The notes: generated by a model from the sequence alone, not told the origin. Shown: positions 25,919 to 33,691, counted from the first letter of the stretch. The stretch is DNA of 42,257 nucleotides from Bifidobacterium miconis (GCF_019331735.1 NZ_JAHBBH010000023.1:1-42257), one strand, 5' to 3'. Numbers and translations are program-made.

Positions 25919-26440
25919 TCACTCGCCGAGCTCGCGTTCGAGCCATTGGCGTTCGGCGTCGATTTCGGCGTCATGCACCGCGATGATCGCGCGGCGGTAC
26001 TTGTCAGTGACCTTGTCGTTGTCGATCGGGCCTTCGCCGTCGCTGTACAGGCGGCGCACGTCGGATTCGAGCAGGTCGAGCCGGCGACGCAGCACGGCAC
26101 GTCGGTCGGTCTCGTCGGGGATGACGGACAGGAACGACATGACGACCGCCCATTTGGTGATGTTGGTGAGATTATAGCCGCTGGTGTTCTTGAGCTCCTC
26201 GATCAGCTTCTCGCGGCCGGCGGGTTCGAGATGGAATTCGCGCAGGCGGCGTCCGTTGACCACATTGAAGGTTTCGCCGATGTAGCCGGCTTTAACGAAT
26301 TTGTTGGTCACCGTGTGCAGCGTGCCATCGGAGACAGCCTGCATATAGCCCTGCAACTGTTCCATCTTCTTGCGCAGCCGGTAGCCGCACAATGGTTCCT
26401 CGCTCAGGAAGCCCAGCGTCATGAGTTCTATCGTGTTCAT
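25919..26440 (-). CDS. PadR-family transcriptional regulator
   Basis: A 173-residue regulator. The winged helix is NTIELMTLGFLSEEPLCGYRLRKKMEQ with SDGTLHTVTNKFVKAGYI and the beta-wing; the C-terminal dimerisation helix is charged (RRAVLRRRLDLLESDVRRLY). The start at 26440 begins the conserved domain; an ATG one codon earlier is equally possible. An 8-5-8 palindrome ends 12 bases upstream, suited to autorepression, and a second copy overlaps the -35 of the divergent NADP oxidoreductase gene. Together these point to a PadR controlling itself, that enzyme and probably the MFS pump. Confidence 0.92.
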   Translation of the reverse strand: MNTIELMTLGFLSEEPLCGYRLRKKMEQLQGYMQAVSDGTLHTVTNKFVKAGYIGETFNVVNGRRLREFHLEPAGREKLIEELKNTSGYNLTNITKWAVVMSFLSVIPDETDRRAVLRRRLDLLESDVRRLYSDGEGPIDNDKVTDKYRRAIIAVHDAEIDAERQWLERELGE

Positions 26441-26451
26441 CATAGGTTCAT

Positions 26452-26472
26452 GATATCTCAATCCGAGATATC
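26452..26472. promoter_or_regulatory. Palindromic operator next to padR
   Basis: Perfect palindrome GATATCTC-AATCC-GAGATATC, ending 12 bases before the PadR start. It matches the site at 26562 at 17 of 21 positions. Confidence 0.72.
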
Positions 26473-26561
26473 TCGGAACGACACGCCGGTGGCGAACATA
26501 TTGAAATCGCACATTATCGGTGGAATCACGCCGGTTTTGCACCATCCATAAATCTTTCTGA

Positions 26562-26601
26562 TATATCTCAATTTGAAATATCTCTTTCTGAGGTGCATAC
26601 T
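26562..26601 (+). promoter_or_regulatory. PadR-type operator overlapping the promoter of the NADP oxidoreductase
   Basis: Operator TATATCTC-AATTT-GAAATATC (26562-26582) covers the -35 TTGAAA (26573-26578). A 17-base spacer leads to -10 CATACT (26596-26601). The rest of the gap to 26747 is a C/A-rich, G-poor leader without other features. Confidence 0.68.
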
Positions 26602-26747
26602 GGCATCATCGCGAACGCAGCGGACGGCAAACCTCCACCACAACGGTCGCACAGTCCATAACCGAACCAGACAAAAACACCACAACCGCCGCAAGCCACC
26701 CAACAGCACTTCACACGGCAAACGGCACCACCGAAAGGAACACCACC

Positions 26748-27368
26748 ATGAGCACCATCACCATCTTCGGCGCAGGCAACATCGGCTCCGCGGTCGCAGG
26801 GCTGGCCGTCAAGTCCGGCGCGTCCGTGCAGGTCATCGACCGCAACCCGGACAAGGCCGCCGCCGCGGCCGAGGGCGTCACCGGCGCGAAGTTCGGCGAG
26901 GCCGCCATTTCCGGCGACATCGTTGTACTCGCCCTGCCGTTCCCGGCCTACGACGAGGTGCTCGCCGCCTACGCCGACCAGCTTGCCGGCAAGACCGTGG
27001 TCGACGTGGCCAACCCGATCGACTTCACCACCTTCGACCTCGCCCTGCCGGCCGGCTACCAGTCCGCAGCCGAGTACGTGGCCGCCAAGCTGCCGAACAG
27101 CACCGTGGTCAAGGGTTTCAACACCACGTTCGCCGCGACGCTGGCCACCGGCGAGAACGACGGCGCGCCGACCGTCGTGCAGCTCGCCTCCGATAGCGAA
27201 GACGCCAAGAAGGCCGTCGCCGCGTTCATCGAGGGCGCGGGTCTCAAGACCGTGGACGCGGGCGCCCTCAAGCGCGCGCAGTACCTCGAGGGCTACGGCG
27301 CGCTGCAGATCATTCTGGGTGTGACCGAGCAGACCCCGTGGACCGGCGGCTTCAAGGTCGTCAAGTAA
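26748..27368 (+). CDS. F420-reductase-like NADP oxidoreductase (PF03807 type)
   Basis: A 206-residue Rossmann-fold oxidoreductase related to F420H2:NADP oxidoreductases and short NAD(P)-binding reductases. The N terminus TITIFGAGNIGSAVAGL holds the GxGxxG loop; VIDRNPDK follows strand 2, and DVANPIDF and VKGFNTTFA are family motifs. It is much shorter than metabolic dehydrogenases with an added helical domain. F420 use is not implied, since the family includes NADPH enzymes in organisms lacking F420. GAAAGGA precedes the ATG. PadR-type control suggests a redox or xenobiotic role. Confidence 0.87.
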   Translation: MSTITIFGAGNIGSAVAGLAVKSGASVQVIDRNPDKAAAAAEGVTGAKFGEAAISGDIVVLALPFPAYDEVLAAYADQLAGKTVVDVANPIDFTTFDLALPAGYQSAAEYVAAKLPNSTVVKGFNTTFAATLATGENDGAPTVVQLASDSEDAKKAVAAFIEGAGLKTVDAGALKRAQYLEGYGALQIILGVTEQTPWTGGFKVVK

Positions 27369-27412
27369 TCGCTCAAAGCAACCCCACAGCAGCCACTTCA
27401 ATGGCGAATAGG

Positions 27413-27453
27413 CCGCAAGCCCGCATCTTTACGACACCCCTGCGGGCTTACGG
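27413..27453. terminator. Stem-loop after NADP oxidoreductase, first of two
   Basis: 13-bp stem with one mismatch (27413-27425 with 27441-27453), followed by CGTTTC on the plus strand. Its arms share CGTAAGCCCGCA-type sequence with the second stem-loop. Confidence 0.6.
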
Positions 27454-27473
27454 TCGTTTCGGGGCATGAAACA

Positions 27474-27518
27474 GGCCGTAGGCCCGCAGGGTCGTTTCGA
27501 TTCTGCGGACTTACGGCC
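27474..27518. terminator. Stem-loop before cupin stop, second of two
   Basis: 16-bp stem with two G-U or mismatched pairs (27474-27489 with 27503-27518), located between the convergent NADP oxidoreductase and cupin genes. A diverged copy of the stem-loop at 27413. Confidence 0.6.
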
Positions 27519-27538
27519 TTGTAATGGCTGACGAAACC

Positions 27539-27937
27539 TCACACCAGAGCGCGGTAGGCGTCCTCGTCCACCGGTTCGAGCCACTCGGTCGACGCACCCT
27601 CCGCCTTGGGCATGACGGCCACGTGCGCGAACGACTCGGTCGGCGCCGCGCCATGCCAGTGCTTGGTGTCCGGCGGGATGCAGGCCACGTCGCCGGGCTT
27701 GAGCTCGACCGGATCCCGCCCCTCGATCTGGTAGTAGCCGCGCCCTCCCACGGCGAGCAGGATCTGGCAGATGCCGTGGTGAATGTGCCAGTGGTTCGTG
27801 CAGCCCGGCTCGAACGTGACGTTCGCCACCGACACCTGATCGTCGCCTGCGAGCGGCGCGAGATAGCTCTGCCCTTCAAAGTACTGCGCGAACGTGTCGT
27901 TCGGCTCGCCCATCGGGAATGCGCTCGGATTGTCCAT
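27539..27937 (-). CDS. Small cupin-domain protein
   Basis: A 132-residue single-domain cupin. Motif 1 is NHWHIHHGICQILLAVGGRG, giving metal-binding histidines, and motif 2 is PGDVACIPPDTKHWHG with the last histidine. In related genomes such cupins accompany carboxymuconolactone-decarboxylase-like proteins and aldo/keto reductases. GGAAAGGA precedes the ATG. Its promoter has a perfect 18-bp MerR-type palindrome, shared in form with the aldo/keto reductase and DUF3737 genes. The reaction is unknown. Confidence 0.9.
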   Translation of the reverse strand: MDNPSAFPMGEPNDTFAQYFEGQSYLAPLAGDDQVSVANVTFEPGCTNHWHIHHGICQILLAVGGRGYYQIEGRDPVELKPGDVACIPPDTKHWHGAAPTESFAHVAVMPKAEGASTEWLEPVDEDAYRALV

Positions 27938-27990
27938 GATGCCGTCCTTTCCTGCTCGCCATCCGCCGTCCGGATGGCCGTTGGTTCCGA

Positions 27991-28020
27991 CGTTAGGAAC
28001 TTCGAGCGCTCGAAGTCAAC
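27991..28020 (-). promoter_or_regulatory. MerR-type promoter with perfect palindromic spacer, cupin gene
   Basis: On the minus strand -35 TTGACT, 18-base spacer and -10 TAACGT. The perfect palindrome ACTTCGAGCGCTCGAAGT (27999-28016) spans the spacer. It has the same layout as 12431-12460. Confidence 0.66.
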
Positions 28021-28188
28021 GGTCGTGCCGCGGCATCGTCCAGTCGCGTTCGGCTCGCGGCGACCGATGGTCGGCAGTCTCGTTCGATCCGAGACGACCG
28101 ACGCACGCCACGTTCGCCCAGAACGTACCTGGCTTTCGCGTTGACGTGTCATCTGCGAGAGTAATAGTGATATTGCATGGCTCGTTTC

Positions 28189-28213
28189 GTGATATTCCGG
28201 TTCGGGATATCAC
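28189..28213. promoter_or_regulatory. PadR/HxlR-like palindrome upstream of the quinone reductase
   Basis: GTGATATTCC-GGTTC-GGGATATCAC, an extended palindrome with one mismatch per arm. Its core GATAT..C-N5-G..ATATC has the same architecture as the two PadR-type sites at 26452 and 26562. Together with the MerR-type site it is what the 370-base gap 27938-28307 holds. Confidence 0.55.
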
Positions 28214-28307
28214 GCAAGGCGACCGACCCGCGCAATCGGACGACGCGTTCGGTCGTGCGGCCGATACGTGCAACCAATAACTGAGAACCAACCAACAAGG
28301 AGAATCC

Positions 28308-28835
28308 ATGGCGAAGAAGACGCTGGTGCTCGTGTTCCACCCGGGACTCAACACCCAGTCCCATGTCAACAAGACGCTGGCCGACGCGGCCGCCGAGCTG
28401 GACAACGTGACCGTGCGCGACGAGTACGCGCTCTACCCGGACGGCAAGATCGACGTCGCGGCCGAGCAGGCGGCGATCGAGGCCGCCGACCGCATCGTGT
28501 TCCAGTTCCCGTTGTGGTGGTTCTCCTCCCCCGCGCTGCTCAAGACCTGGGAGGACGAGGTGCTGCAGCACGGCTGGGCGTATGGTTCCGAAGGCCACGC
28601 GTTCGAAGGCAAGGAATTCCAGGTGGCCGTTTCCACCGGTTCGCCCGAGGCGAACTACCAGCCGGACGGCGCGAATAAGTTCGTGATCGATCAGGTGCTG
28701 GTGCCGTTCCAGGGCACGGCGAACTACATCAGCGCGACGTGGGTCAAGCCATTCGTGACCTTCGGTGCGTTCGGCATCACCGACGAGGCGCTGGCCGAGG
28801 CGGCCAAGAACTATCAGGCGCTCCTCGCCAAGTAG
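28308..28835 (+). CDS. NAD(P)H quinone reductase, flavodoxin fold (YwrO/MdaB-like)
   Basis: A 175-residue flavoprotein of the Flavodoxin_2 family that reduces quinones or nitro compounds by two electrons using FMN or FAD. The N terminus KTLVLVFHPGLNTQSHVNKTLADAA is the phosphate-binding loop; FQFPLWWFSSPALLKTWEDEVLQHGWAYG is the highly conserved active-site segment of this family. AAGGAG precedes the ATG. The upstream palindrome suggests control with the PadR-linked oxidoreductase. A strong terminator follows the stop. Confidence 0.93.
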   Translation: MAKKTLVLVFHPGLNTQSHVNKTLADAAAELDNVTVRDEYALYPDGKIDVAAEQAAIEAADRIVFQFPLWWFSSPALLKTWEDEVLQHGWAYGSEGHAFEGKEFQVAVSTGSPEANYQPDGANKFVIDQVLVPFQGTANYISATWVKPFVTFGAFGITDEALAEAAKNYQALLAK

Positions 28836-28857
28836 TCAGCCTTGCAATAATCGGAGT

Positions 28858-28914
28858 GGCCGGTTCCCGGGATTTCAACGTAACAATCCCGGGAACCGGC
28901 CATGTTCGTTTTTG
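28858..28914 (+). terminator. Rho-independent terminator of the quinone reductase gene
   Basis: Perfect 17-bp stem (28858-28874 with 28885-28901), 10-base loop, followed by ATGTTCGTTTTT. Confidence 0.88.
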
Positions 28915-28972
28915 CAGCACAAACCGCGGCATTGCAATGCAGTGTCATGTGCGTTTGTGCGAAAATGTCACT

Positions 28973-29017
28973 TTTCCGGTTCCCGGGATTCTCGCCGACA
29001 ATCCCGGGAACCGGAAA
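28973..29017 (-). terminator. Terminator stem-loop of the MefA-like MFS gene
   Basis: Perfect 18-bp stem (28973-28990 with 29000-29017), 9-base loop, 22 bases beyond the MFS stop on the minus strand. It shares the arm CCGGTTCCCGGGATT with the terminator at 28858. Confidence 0.82.
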
Positions 29018-29038
29018 CGCCGCGCCGACGCACGCAGC

Positions 29039-30397
29039 TCATCTCGACAGCCGCCACACGTACCACGCGACCGGCAGGGTCAGCAAACCACCGGCAATGA
29101 ACACCCACATGATCGGAATGACGTCGGCGAGCGGCGCGAAGACGAGCATGCCCACCGGCATGCCGAATGTGGCGAGCGTGGTGTCGATGCCGAACACGCG
29201 TCCGACCATCGACTCGTCGGCCTCCGACTGGATGACGGTGCGCATCGGTCCGACGCAGACGGCCGACGCGGCGCCGCACAGCAGATTGATGACGAGATAG
29301 CCGAGCAGTCCCGGCGCGACGCCGAGACCGACGACCGTGATGCCGACCGCGGCGATGCCGTATGCCATGACGCGCATCTTGTCGCGGATGATCTTCACGC
29401 CGATCGTCGACATGAACACGCCGCCAAGCAGCATGCCGCCGCTGAAGCTCAGCTCGTTGGCGGCGAGCTTGTCGGCGGCGGTGGTCAGGTTCACGAAACC
29501 GAGATTCAGGTCGATGCCCTCGTATTCGCGGGTCATGAGCAGGAGCGTGAGGTTGAGCGGCGCCACGGACATGAGGCAGGTCATCGCGTCGCCGAGCACC
29601 ACGCCCCTCAGGCGTGCATGCCGCATCGTATAGGCGAAGCCGGCCCTGAGGTCGGTCATCGTACGGCGGATGCCGGCGACGATCGGATGCGCGTCGACGG
29701 CAGCGTCAGCGGCAGCACCGGCAACGGCTGTGCCTTCCGCGCCGCCGGACGTCGCCCCGGCGTTCGGCACGCGGATCATCGCGACGAATCCGACGCCGAT
29801 TACCGCGGTCGTCACGTCAATGAGCAGGATCGACCAGAACGGCATGATGTTGATGAGCACGGCGGCGATGGCCGGCGCGACGATCATATTGGCGGAGCCG
29901 ATCACGCCGAAGATCGAGTTGACGCGCAGCAGTTTGCCGGTCGGCGTGATGTCGGGGATGAACGACTGTACGGCCGGCATTTGCACGCCGCCGCCGGATG
30001 AGCGAATGAGCAGTACAGTGAACAGCATCGGCAGGCCGGCCCAGCCGTGCGCGAACGCGAACGACAGCACGATCGTAACGGCCGCGATGATGAGGTCGGG
30101 CAGCATGATGAGCGGCTTGCGACGGTACCGGTCGGCCATCGATCCGCCGAAGATGGAGACAACGCCTTGCGGCAGAATGCCGAACACGGTGGCGAACAGC
30201 ATGGACAGGCCGGATTTCCATTCCAGCGCGATCCACCACCACAGGGCGTATTGCACGATGCTGGAGCCCAATAACGAGAACGCCTGACCGGTGAGCAGGA
30301 GCGCGACGCGCGGCTTCCAGCCGTGCTCCCTCGGGTCGGCGTCGGGAGTATGCGATGCCGACACGGCTTGTGCGGTATGGGATATGGATTGAGACAT
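29039..30397 (-). CDS. MFS exporter, MefA/MFS_3-like
   Basis: A 452-residue transporter with about twelve hydrophobic segments. ALLLTGQAFSLLGSSIVQYALWWWI and FGGSMADRYRRKPLIMLPDLI are typical of the macrolide-efflux (MefA/MFS_3) branch, as is the central loop around IRVPNAG. An Ala/Gly-rich linker lies between the halves. The start at 30397 follows a GAAAGCAAGAG stretch and is the likeliest; an ATG 19 codons earlier is possible. The substrate is inferred only from the branch. Confidence 0.88.
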   Translation of the reverse strand: MSQSISHTAQAVSASHTPDADPREHGWKPRVALLLTGQAFSLLGSSIVQYALWWWIALEWKSGLSMLFATVFGILPQGVVSIFGGSMADRYRRKPLIMLPDLIIAAVTIVLSFAFAHGWAGLPMLFTVLLIRSSGGGVQMPAVQSFIPDITPTGKLLRVNSIFGVIGSANMIVAPAIAAVLINIMPFWSILLIDVTTAVIGVGFVAMIRVPNAGATSGGAEGTAVAGAAADAAVDAHPIVAGIRRTMTDLRAGFAYTMRHARLRGVVLGDAMTCLMSVAPLNLTLLLMTREYEGIDLNLGFVNLTTAADKLAANELSFSGGMLLGGVFMSTIGVKIIRDKMRVMAYGIAAVGITVVGLGVAPGLLGYLVINLLCGAASAVCVGPMRTVIQSEADESMVGRVFGIDTTLATFGMPVGMLVFAPLADVIPIMWVFIAGGLLTLPVAWYVWRLSR

Positions 30398-30485
30398 ATG
30401 CGAGGCGCTCTTGCTTTCCGAAAATGACCGTGACCGAGTCCATGATACCGTCATGCGAGTCAGCTCCGGCCGGTCCGGTCAGCGG

Positions 30486-31907
30486 TCAGCGTTCGCGCCA
30501 GCGCGTCAGCTCGAAGACGAGCACATAGACAAGCAGCAGCGCGGAGGCGAGGAACACCGACCGCAACGCAAGCGTGAGCGACGGCAGGAACGTGGCGATG
30601 ACGCCGAACACGGCCACGCCGATCGCGCCGCCGACCTGACGGAACGTGTTGAACATGGCCGACGCGATGCCGGCCTGCGCGGGGTCGACGGATCGCAGCA
30701 CGACGCCGGCCGCCGCTGGCGTGGTGATGGCCGCACCGAAGCCGACGACGCTCAGACCCACCGCGACGACCCACACCGGAATCGGCGCGGGAGCGAGAAG
30801 CTCGAACAGGAACCCGGCGATCATGATCGCCAGTCCCAGCGTGATCGAGAACCTCGAGCCGCGCGCGGTGATGATGCGCCCGCCGATCAGGTTGCCGGCG
30901 ATCGTGACGAACGCGGACGGCACGAACACGAGTCCGGCCGCGAACGCGCCCATATGCCGCTCGTTCTGCAGGAACATGGCGCAGATGAACACCATGCCGT
31001 ACCAGTTGAAGATCATGATGAAGCCGATCTGCAGCGCGACCTGCATGCCGCGCACGCGGAACAGCCCGAGCGGCATCATCGGGGCGGCGACCTTGGTCTG
31101 GGAACATACGAACAGCACCAGCGCGATCACGCCGACGCCCAGCAGCACGAGCGTTACGGGAGCGGCAAGCCCGATTGCCCCGACTTCGATGATGCCGGCG
31201 ACGAGCGTGGTCAGGCCGACGAGCGACAGCGCCTGTCCGATCCAGTCGAAGCGGATAGGCCGGCGCGGCGACGGCGCGATACGCGGCGCGAGCGCGAGGA
31301 TGAACAGGCAGAACGGCACGTTGATCGCGAACACAAGACTCCAGTGGATCGGCGTGAGCAGTCCGCCGAGCAAAGGCCCGACCGCGGAGGCCGACGCGCC
31401 GCCCGCTCCCCACAGGGCGAGCGCCCACGCACGCCGGCGCGGGTCGGGATTCGCCTCGTTGATGAGCGACATAGACGCCGGCAGGATCAGCGCAGAGGCG
31501 ACGCCGAGCGCGCAGCGGCCGAACACGAGCGCACCCATCGACCACGCGAACGAGCAGAACAGCGACGCGAGCCCGAACAGCCCCGCGCCGATCAGAAAGA
31601 GCCGTTTCGCGCCGAACCGGTCGGTGAGACTGCCGGCGAGCAGGAGCAGGGCGGCGAACAGCAGCGTGTAGCCGTCGACGACCCACTGCTGGACGGCCAT
31701 GTCGCCGCCGAGTTCGGCCGCGATGGTGGGCAGCGCGACGTTGACGATGAGCACGTCCATGCCGGCGAGGAACGATGCGACGGCCGCGGCGATCGTGGCG
31801 GCCGTCGACGACGCGGCGGACGCGTCCGACGACCGCGACCCGATATCCGTCGGTGTTGCACCGGGACGGGGCTCGGTGATGTCATGGGAAGTCGATGAGG
31901 ATGTCAT
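30486..31907 (-). CDS. MFS exporter, DHA2 type, divergent from a LysR regulator
   Basis: A 473-residue drug exporter. GMDVLIVNVALPTIAAEL, QQWVVDGYTLLFAALLLLAGSLTDRFG and GRCALGVASALILPASMSLI are DHA2 signatures; ASASAVGPLLGGLL is motif C. About fourteen membrane segments. AAGGAG precedes the ATG. It faces away from a LysR gene across a 187-base AT-rich region, the standard layout for LysR-controlled efflux. Confidence 0.91.
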   Translation of the reverse strand: MTSSSTSHDITEPRPGATPTDIGSRSSDASAASSTAATIAAAVASFLAGMDVLIVNVALPTIAAELGGDMAVQQWVVDGYTLLFAALLLLAGSLTDRFGAKRLFLIGAGLFGLASLFCSFAWSMGALVFGRCALGVASALILPASMSLINEANPDPRRRAWALALWGAGGASASAVGPLLGGLLTPIHWSLVFAINVPFCLFILALAPRIAPSPRRPIRFDWIGQALSLVGLTTLVAGIIEVGAIGLAAPVTLVLLGVGVIALVLFVCSQTKVAAPMMPLGLFRVRGMQVALQIGFIMIFNWYGMVFICAMFLQNERHMGAFAAGLVFVPSAFVTIAGNLIGGRIITARGSRFSITLGLAIMIAGFLFELLAPAPIPVWVVAVGLSVVGFGAAITTPAAAGVVLRSVDPAQAGIASAMFNTFRQVGGAIGVAVFGVIATFLPSLTLALRSVFLASALLLVYVLVFELTRWRER

Positions 31908-31954
31908 GCTTGGGTGCGTCTCCTTGTGACCGTATACGATTCATATATAACGGC

Positions 31955-31967
31955 TCCTATGATAGGA
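31955..31967. promoter_or_regulatory. Palindrome in the MFS/LysR divergent promoter region
   Basis: TCCTAT-G-ATAGGA, a perfect inverted repeat in an AT-rich region between the two start codons. LysR proteins bind such T-Nx-A repeats. It lies 48-60 bases upstream of the MFS start. Confidence 0.5.
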
Positions 31968-32094
31968 ACATAGATGGTTGCAATACCGCGGTTTATAGAT
32001 GATTCTGATTTACACTATATAAACTGTTGGTTTATGCACAACGTGTAGGCGAGCTTCAGCGGACGACGCCGGCGCGCCGGAGAGGCGGGAAGAC

Positions 32095-32991
32095 ATGTAC
32101 GATCGCAGACTGGACGCGGTGATCGCCGCGGCGGACACCGGCAGCTTCGCGCAGGCCGCGCGCCGGCTGCACATCTCCACGCCGGCGATCGCCAAGCAGA
32201 TCACCACGTTCGAAAAAGAATACGATCTGACAATCTTCGACCGTTCCCGCGCAGGCGTCACGCCGACGCCGGCCGGCGCCGAATTCATCGACGATGCACG
32301 GTCGCTCGTCCGCGAGTCGAACGAAATCATCCGCAGGGCCCGTCAACGGATGCACCGTCACGAAACCCCGGTTCGCCTGGGCATCTCCATCCTGCGGCCC
32401 GCCCGCCGCATTCTCGACCTGTGGCAGCGCTCTGGACGGACCGGCATTCGTCTGGAACTCGTGTCCATGCCGGACGACAGCACGTCGATCCAGGACATCA
32501 TCGCGCACCTGGGCGAGGACATCGACGTGATCTCCACCGCATTCGTGCCGGATCACTGGACCGGCGTCTGCGGCACGCTCCCGCTGTTCTACGAGCCGCT
32601 GTGCCTGGCCGTGCCGCGCGGCAGAATGCGGACGCGCTCGCCGGTCAGATCGCCGATCGTGAGTTTCGCACGGCGCGAGAGCGGATTGCCGCGCGGCAAC
32701 GGCACCGACGACATCGCCCGAGACCTGCTCGAACGCAACCCCGGCGTCACGCTGGTCGACATCGCCCAGTACGACCTCGACCTGTTCAACGAGTGCGCCG
32801 AGTCCGACGACCTGCTCATCTCCAAGCCGATGTGGGACGACGCGCACCCGCAGCTCGTCAACGTGCCCGTCGACTGGCCCGAGCCGGTCGGCATGCAGTA
32901 CGGCCTGCTCTACCCGCTCTCCCCCGCACCGCAGGTTGAATCCTTTGTCAACCGCATCGCCGCGCTCAACCGCCAGCTCGCGCAACGCTGA
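32095..32991 (+). CDS. LysR-family transcriptional regulator
   Basis: A 298-residue regulator. The winged helix is MYDRRLDAVIAAADTGSFAQAARRLHISTPAIAKQITTFEKEYDLTIFDRSRAGVTPTPAG; the rest is the two-lobe LysR substrate domain, starting near VRLGISI. The ribosome site upstream is weak (GGCGGGAAG about 5 bases before the ATG). It is divergent from the DHA2 exporter and is probably its activator. The domain lacks features telling the ligand. Confidence 0.92.
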   Translation: MYDRRLDAVIAAADTGSFAQAARRLHISTPAIAKQITTFEKEYDLTIFDRSRAGVTPTPAGAEFIDDARSLVRESNEIIRRARQRMHRHETPVRLGISILRPARRILDLWQRSGRTGIRLELVSMPDDSTSIQDIIAHLGEDIDVISTAFVPDHWTGVCGTLPLFYEPLCLAVPRGRMRTRSPVRSPIVSFARRESGLPRGNGTDDIARDLLERNPGVTLVDIAQYDLDLFNECAESDDLLISKPMWDDAHPQLVNVPVDWPEPVGMQYGLLYPLSPAPQVESFVNRIAALNRQLAQR

Positions 32992-33007
32992 TCCGGAGCG
33001 GATTCCA

Positions 33008-33037
33008 CTTGCCCCGACATAGGCAAGCCACTATCGT
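33008..33037 (+). promoter_or_regulatory. Promoter with inverted repeat of the small gene pair
   Basis: -35 TTGCCC (33009-33014), 17-base spacer and -10 TATCGT (33032-33037). The inverted repeat CTTGCC (33008-33013) and GGCAAG (33022-33027) overlaps the -35 and could be an operator. Confidence 0.5.
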
Positions 33038-33068
33038 TGTTCCATAGACGGTCGGACGGGAGGCATCG

Positions 33069-33302
33069 ATGAACAGCGACAACACCTTCACCATGATGGG
33101 CATCACCACGCAGTGGGACGACGACACCATCACCATCACCGAAGTCGGCTACCCGCACAAGGCCGTACTGAGCAACACCGGCAAAATCCTGTCCTCTACG
33201 TTCGGCCCGGAAGGCGAATCATTCCTGCACCACTGGTTCGACCGGGTCAAGCCGACCGTTGACGGACTGCGCGCCATCGACCGGGAATACGCCGATGCCT
33301 GA
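33069..33302 (+). CDS. Small hypothetical protein paired with DUF4160 gene
   Basis: I do not recognise this 77-residue protein. It is acidic to neutral, with a beta-rich N-terminal half (FTMMGITTQWDDDTITITEVG) and a helical C-terminal half. GGGAGG precedes the ATG. Its stop overlaps the start of the DUF4160 gene by eight bases, so the two are translationally coupled. DUF4160 genes are usually preceded by a DUF2442 gene; this could be a remote relative filling that place, but I cannot show homology. Confidence 0.75.
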   Translation: MNSDNTFTMMGITTQWDDDTITITEVGYPHKAVLSNTGKILSSTFGPEGESFLHHWFDRVKPTVDGLRAIDREYADA

Positions 33303-33567
33303 AATCTTCAGCTTCGCCGGCTACTCCGTCTACTTCACCGCGCTCGATCGCGATCACGGCGTGCACGTCCATATCGCACAGGGGTCGCGCCACGATCTCG
33401 CCCGATTCGTCCTTGGAGCGGACGGCACAGTATCCTTGGCTCACAACAAAGGCGGGCTGCCATCCAAGGACATCCGACGGCTCCAATTTTTCCTGACCGC
33501 GAACTATGAGGATATCCTGCTCGCGTGGAGCATGTTCTTCGGCAAGGATTATCACTTCGACCGCTGA
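33295..33567 (+). CDS. DUF4160 family protein
   Basis: A 90-residue protein with the DUF4160 pattern: MPEIFSFAGYSVYFTALDRD, then HGVHVHIAQG (conserved HVHV-like core), then LAHNKGGLPSKDIRRLQFFL and a C-terminal LLAWSMFF helix. The family is of unknown function and often sits in small two-gene units resembling toxin-antitoxin pairs. Start ATG 33295 lies inside the end of the upstream gene with CGGGAA about eight bases before it. Confidence 0.85.
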   Translation: MPEIFSFAGYSVYFTALDRDHGVHVHIAQGSRHDLARFVLGADGTVSLAHNKGGLPSKDIRRLQFFLTANYEDILLAWSMFFGKDYHFDR

Positions 33568-33691
33568 ACGACACGAACATCTTCAAATCGCAGAGACGGC
33601 ATCGCTTCCCTTCGCTGCTTCGATTGAATGCGCGGCTTGTCGACACCCATCGACTGTGAGCGCTACCATAAGAGGCGTGGGGAATAACTTC

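Noticed and set aside
24321..26177. Long plus-strand open frame opposite an MFS gene, and similar ones at 9604-11235, 30411-31898 and 37275-38762
   Set aside because: His/Arg/Asp/Glu-rich shadows of membrane-protein genes, with no ribosome site or domain.
27369..27538. Possible CRISPR or short repeat array between NADP oxidoreductase and cupin genes
   Set aside because: Only two diverged stem-loop copies; no regular repeat-spacer pattern and no cas genes.
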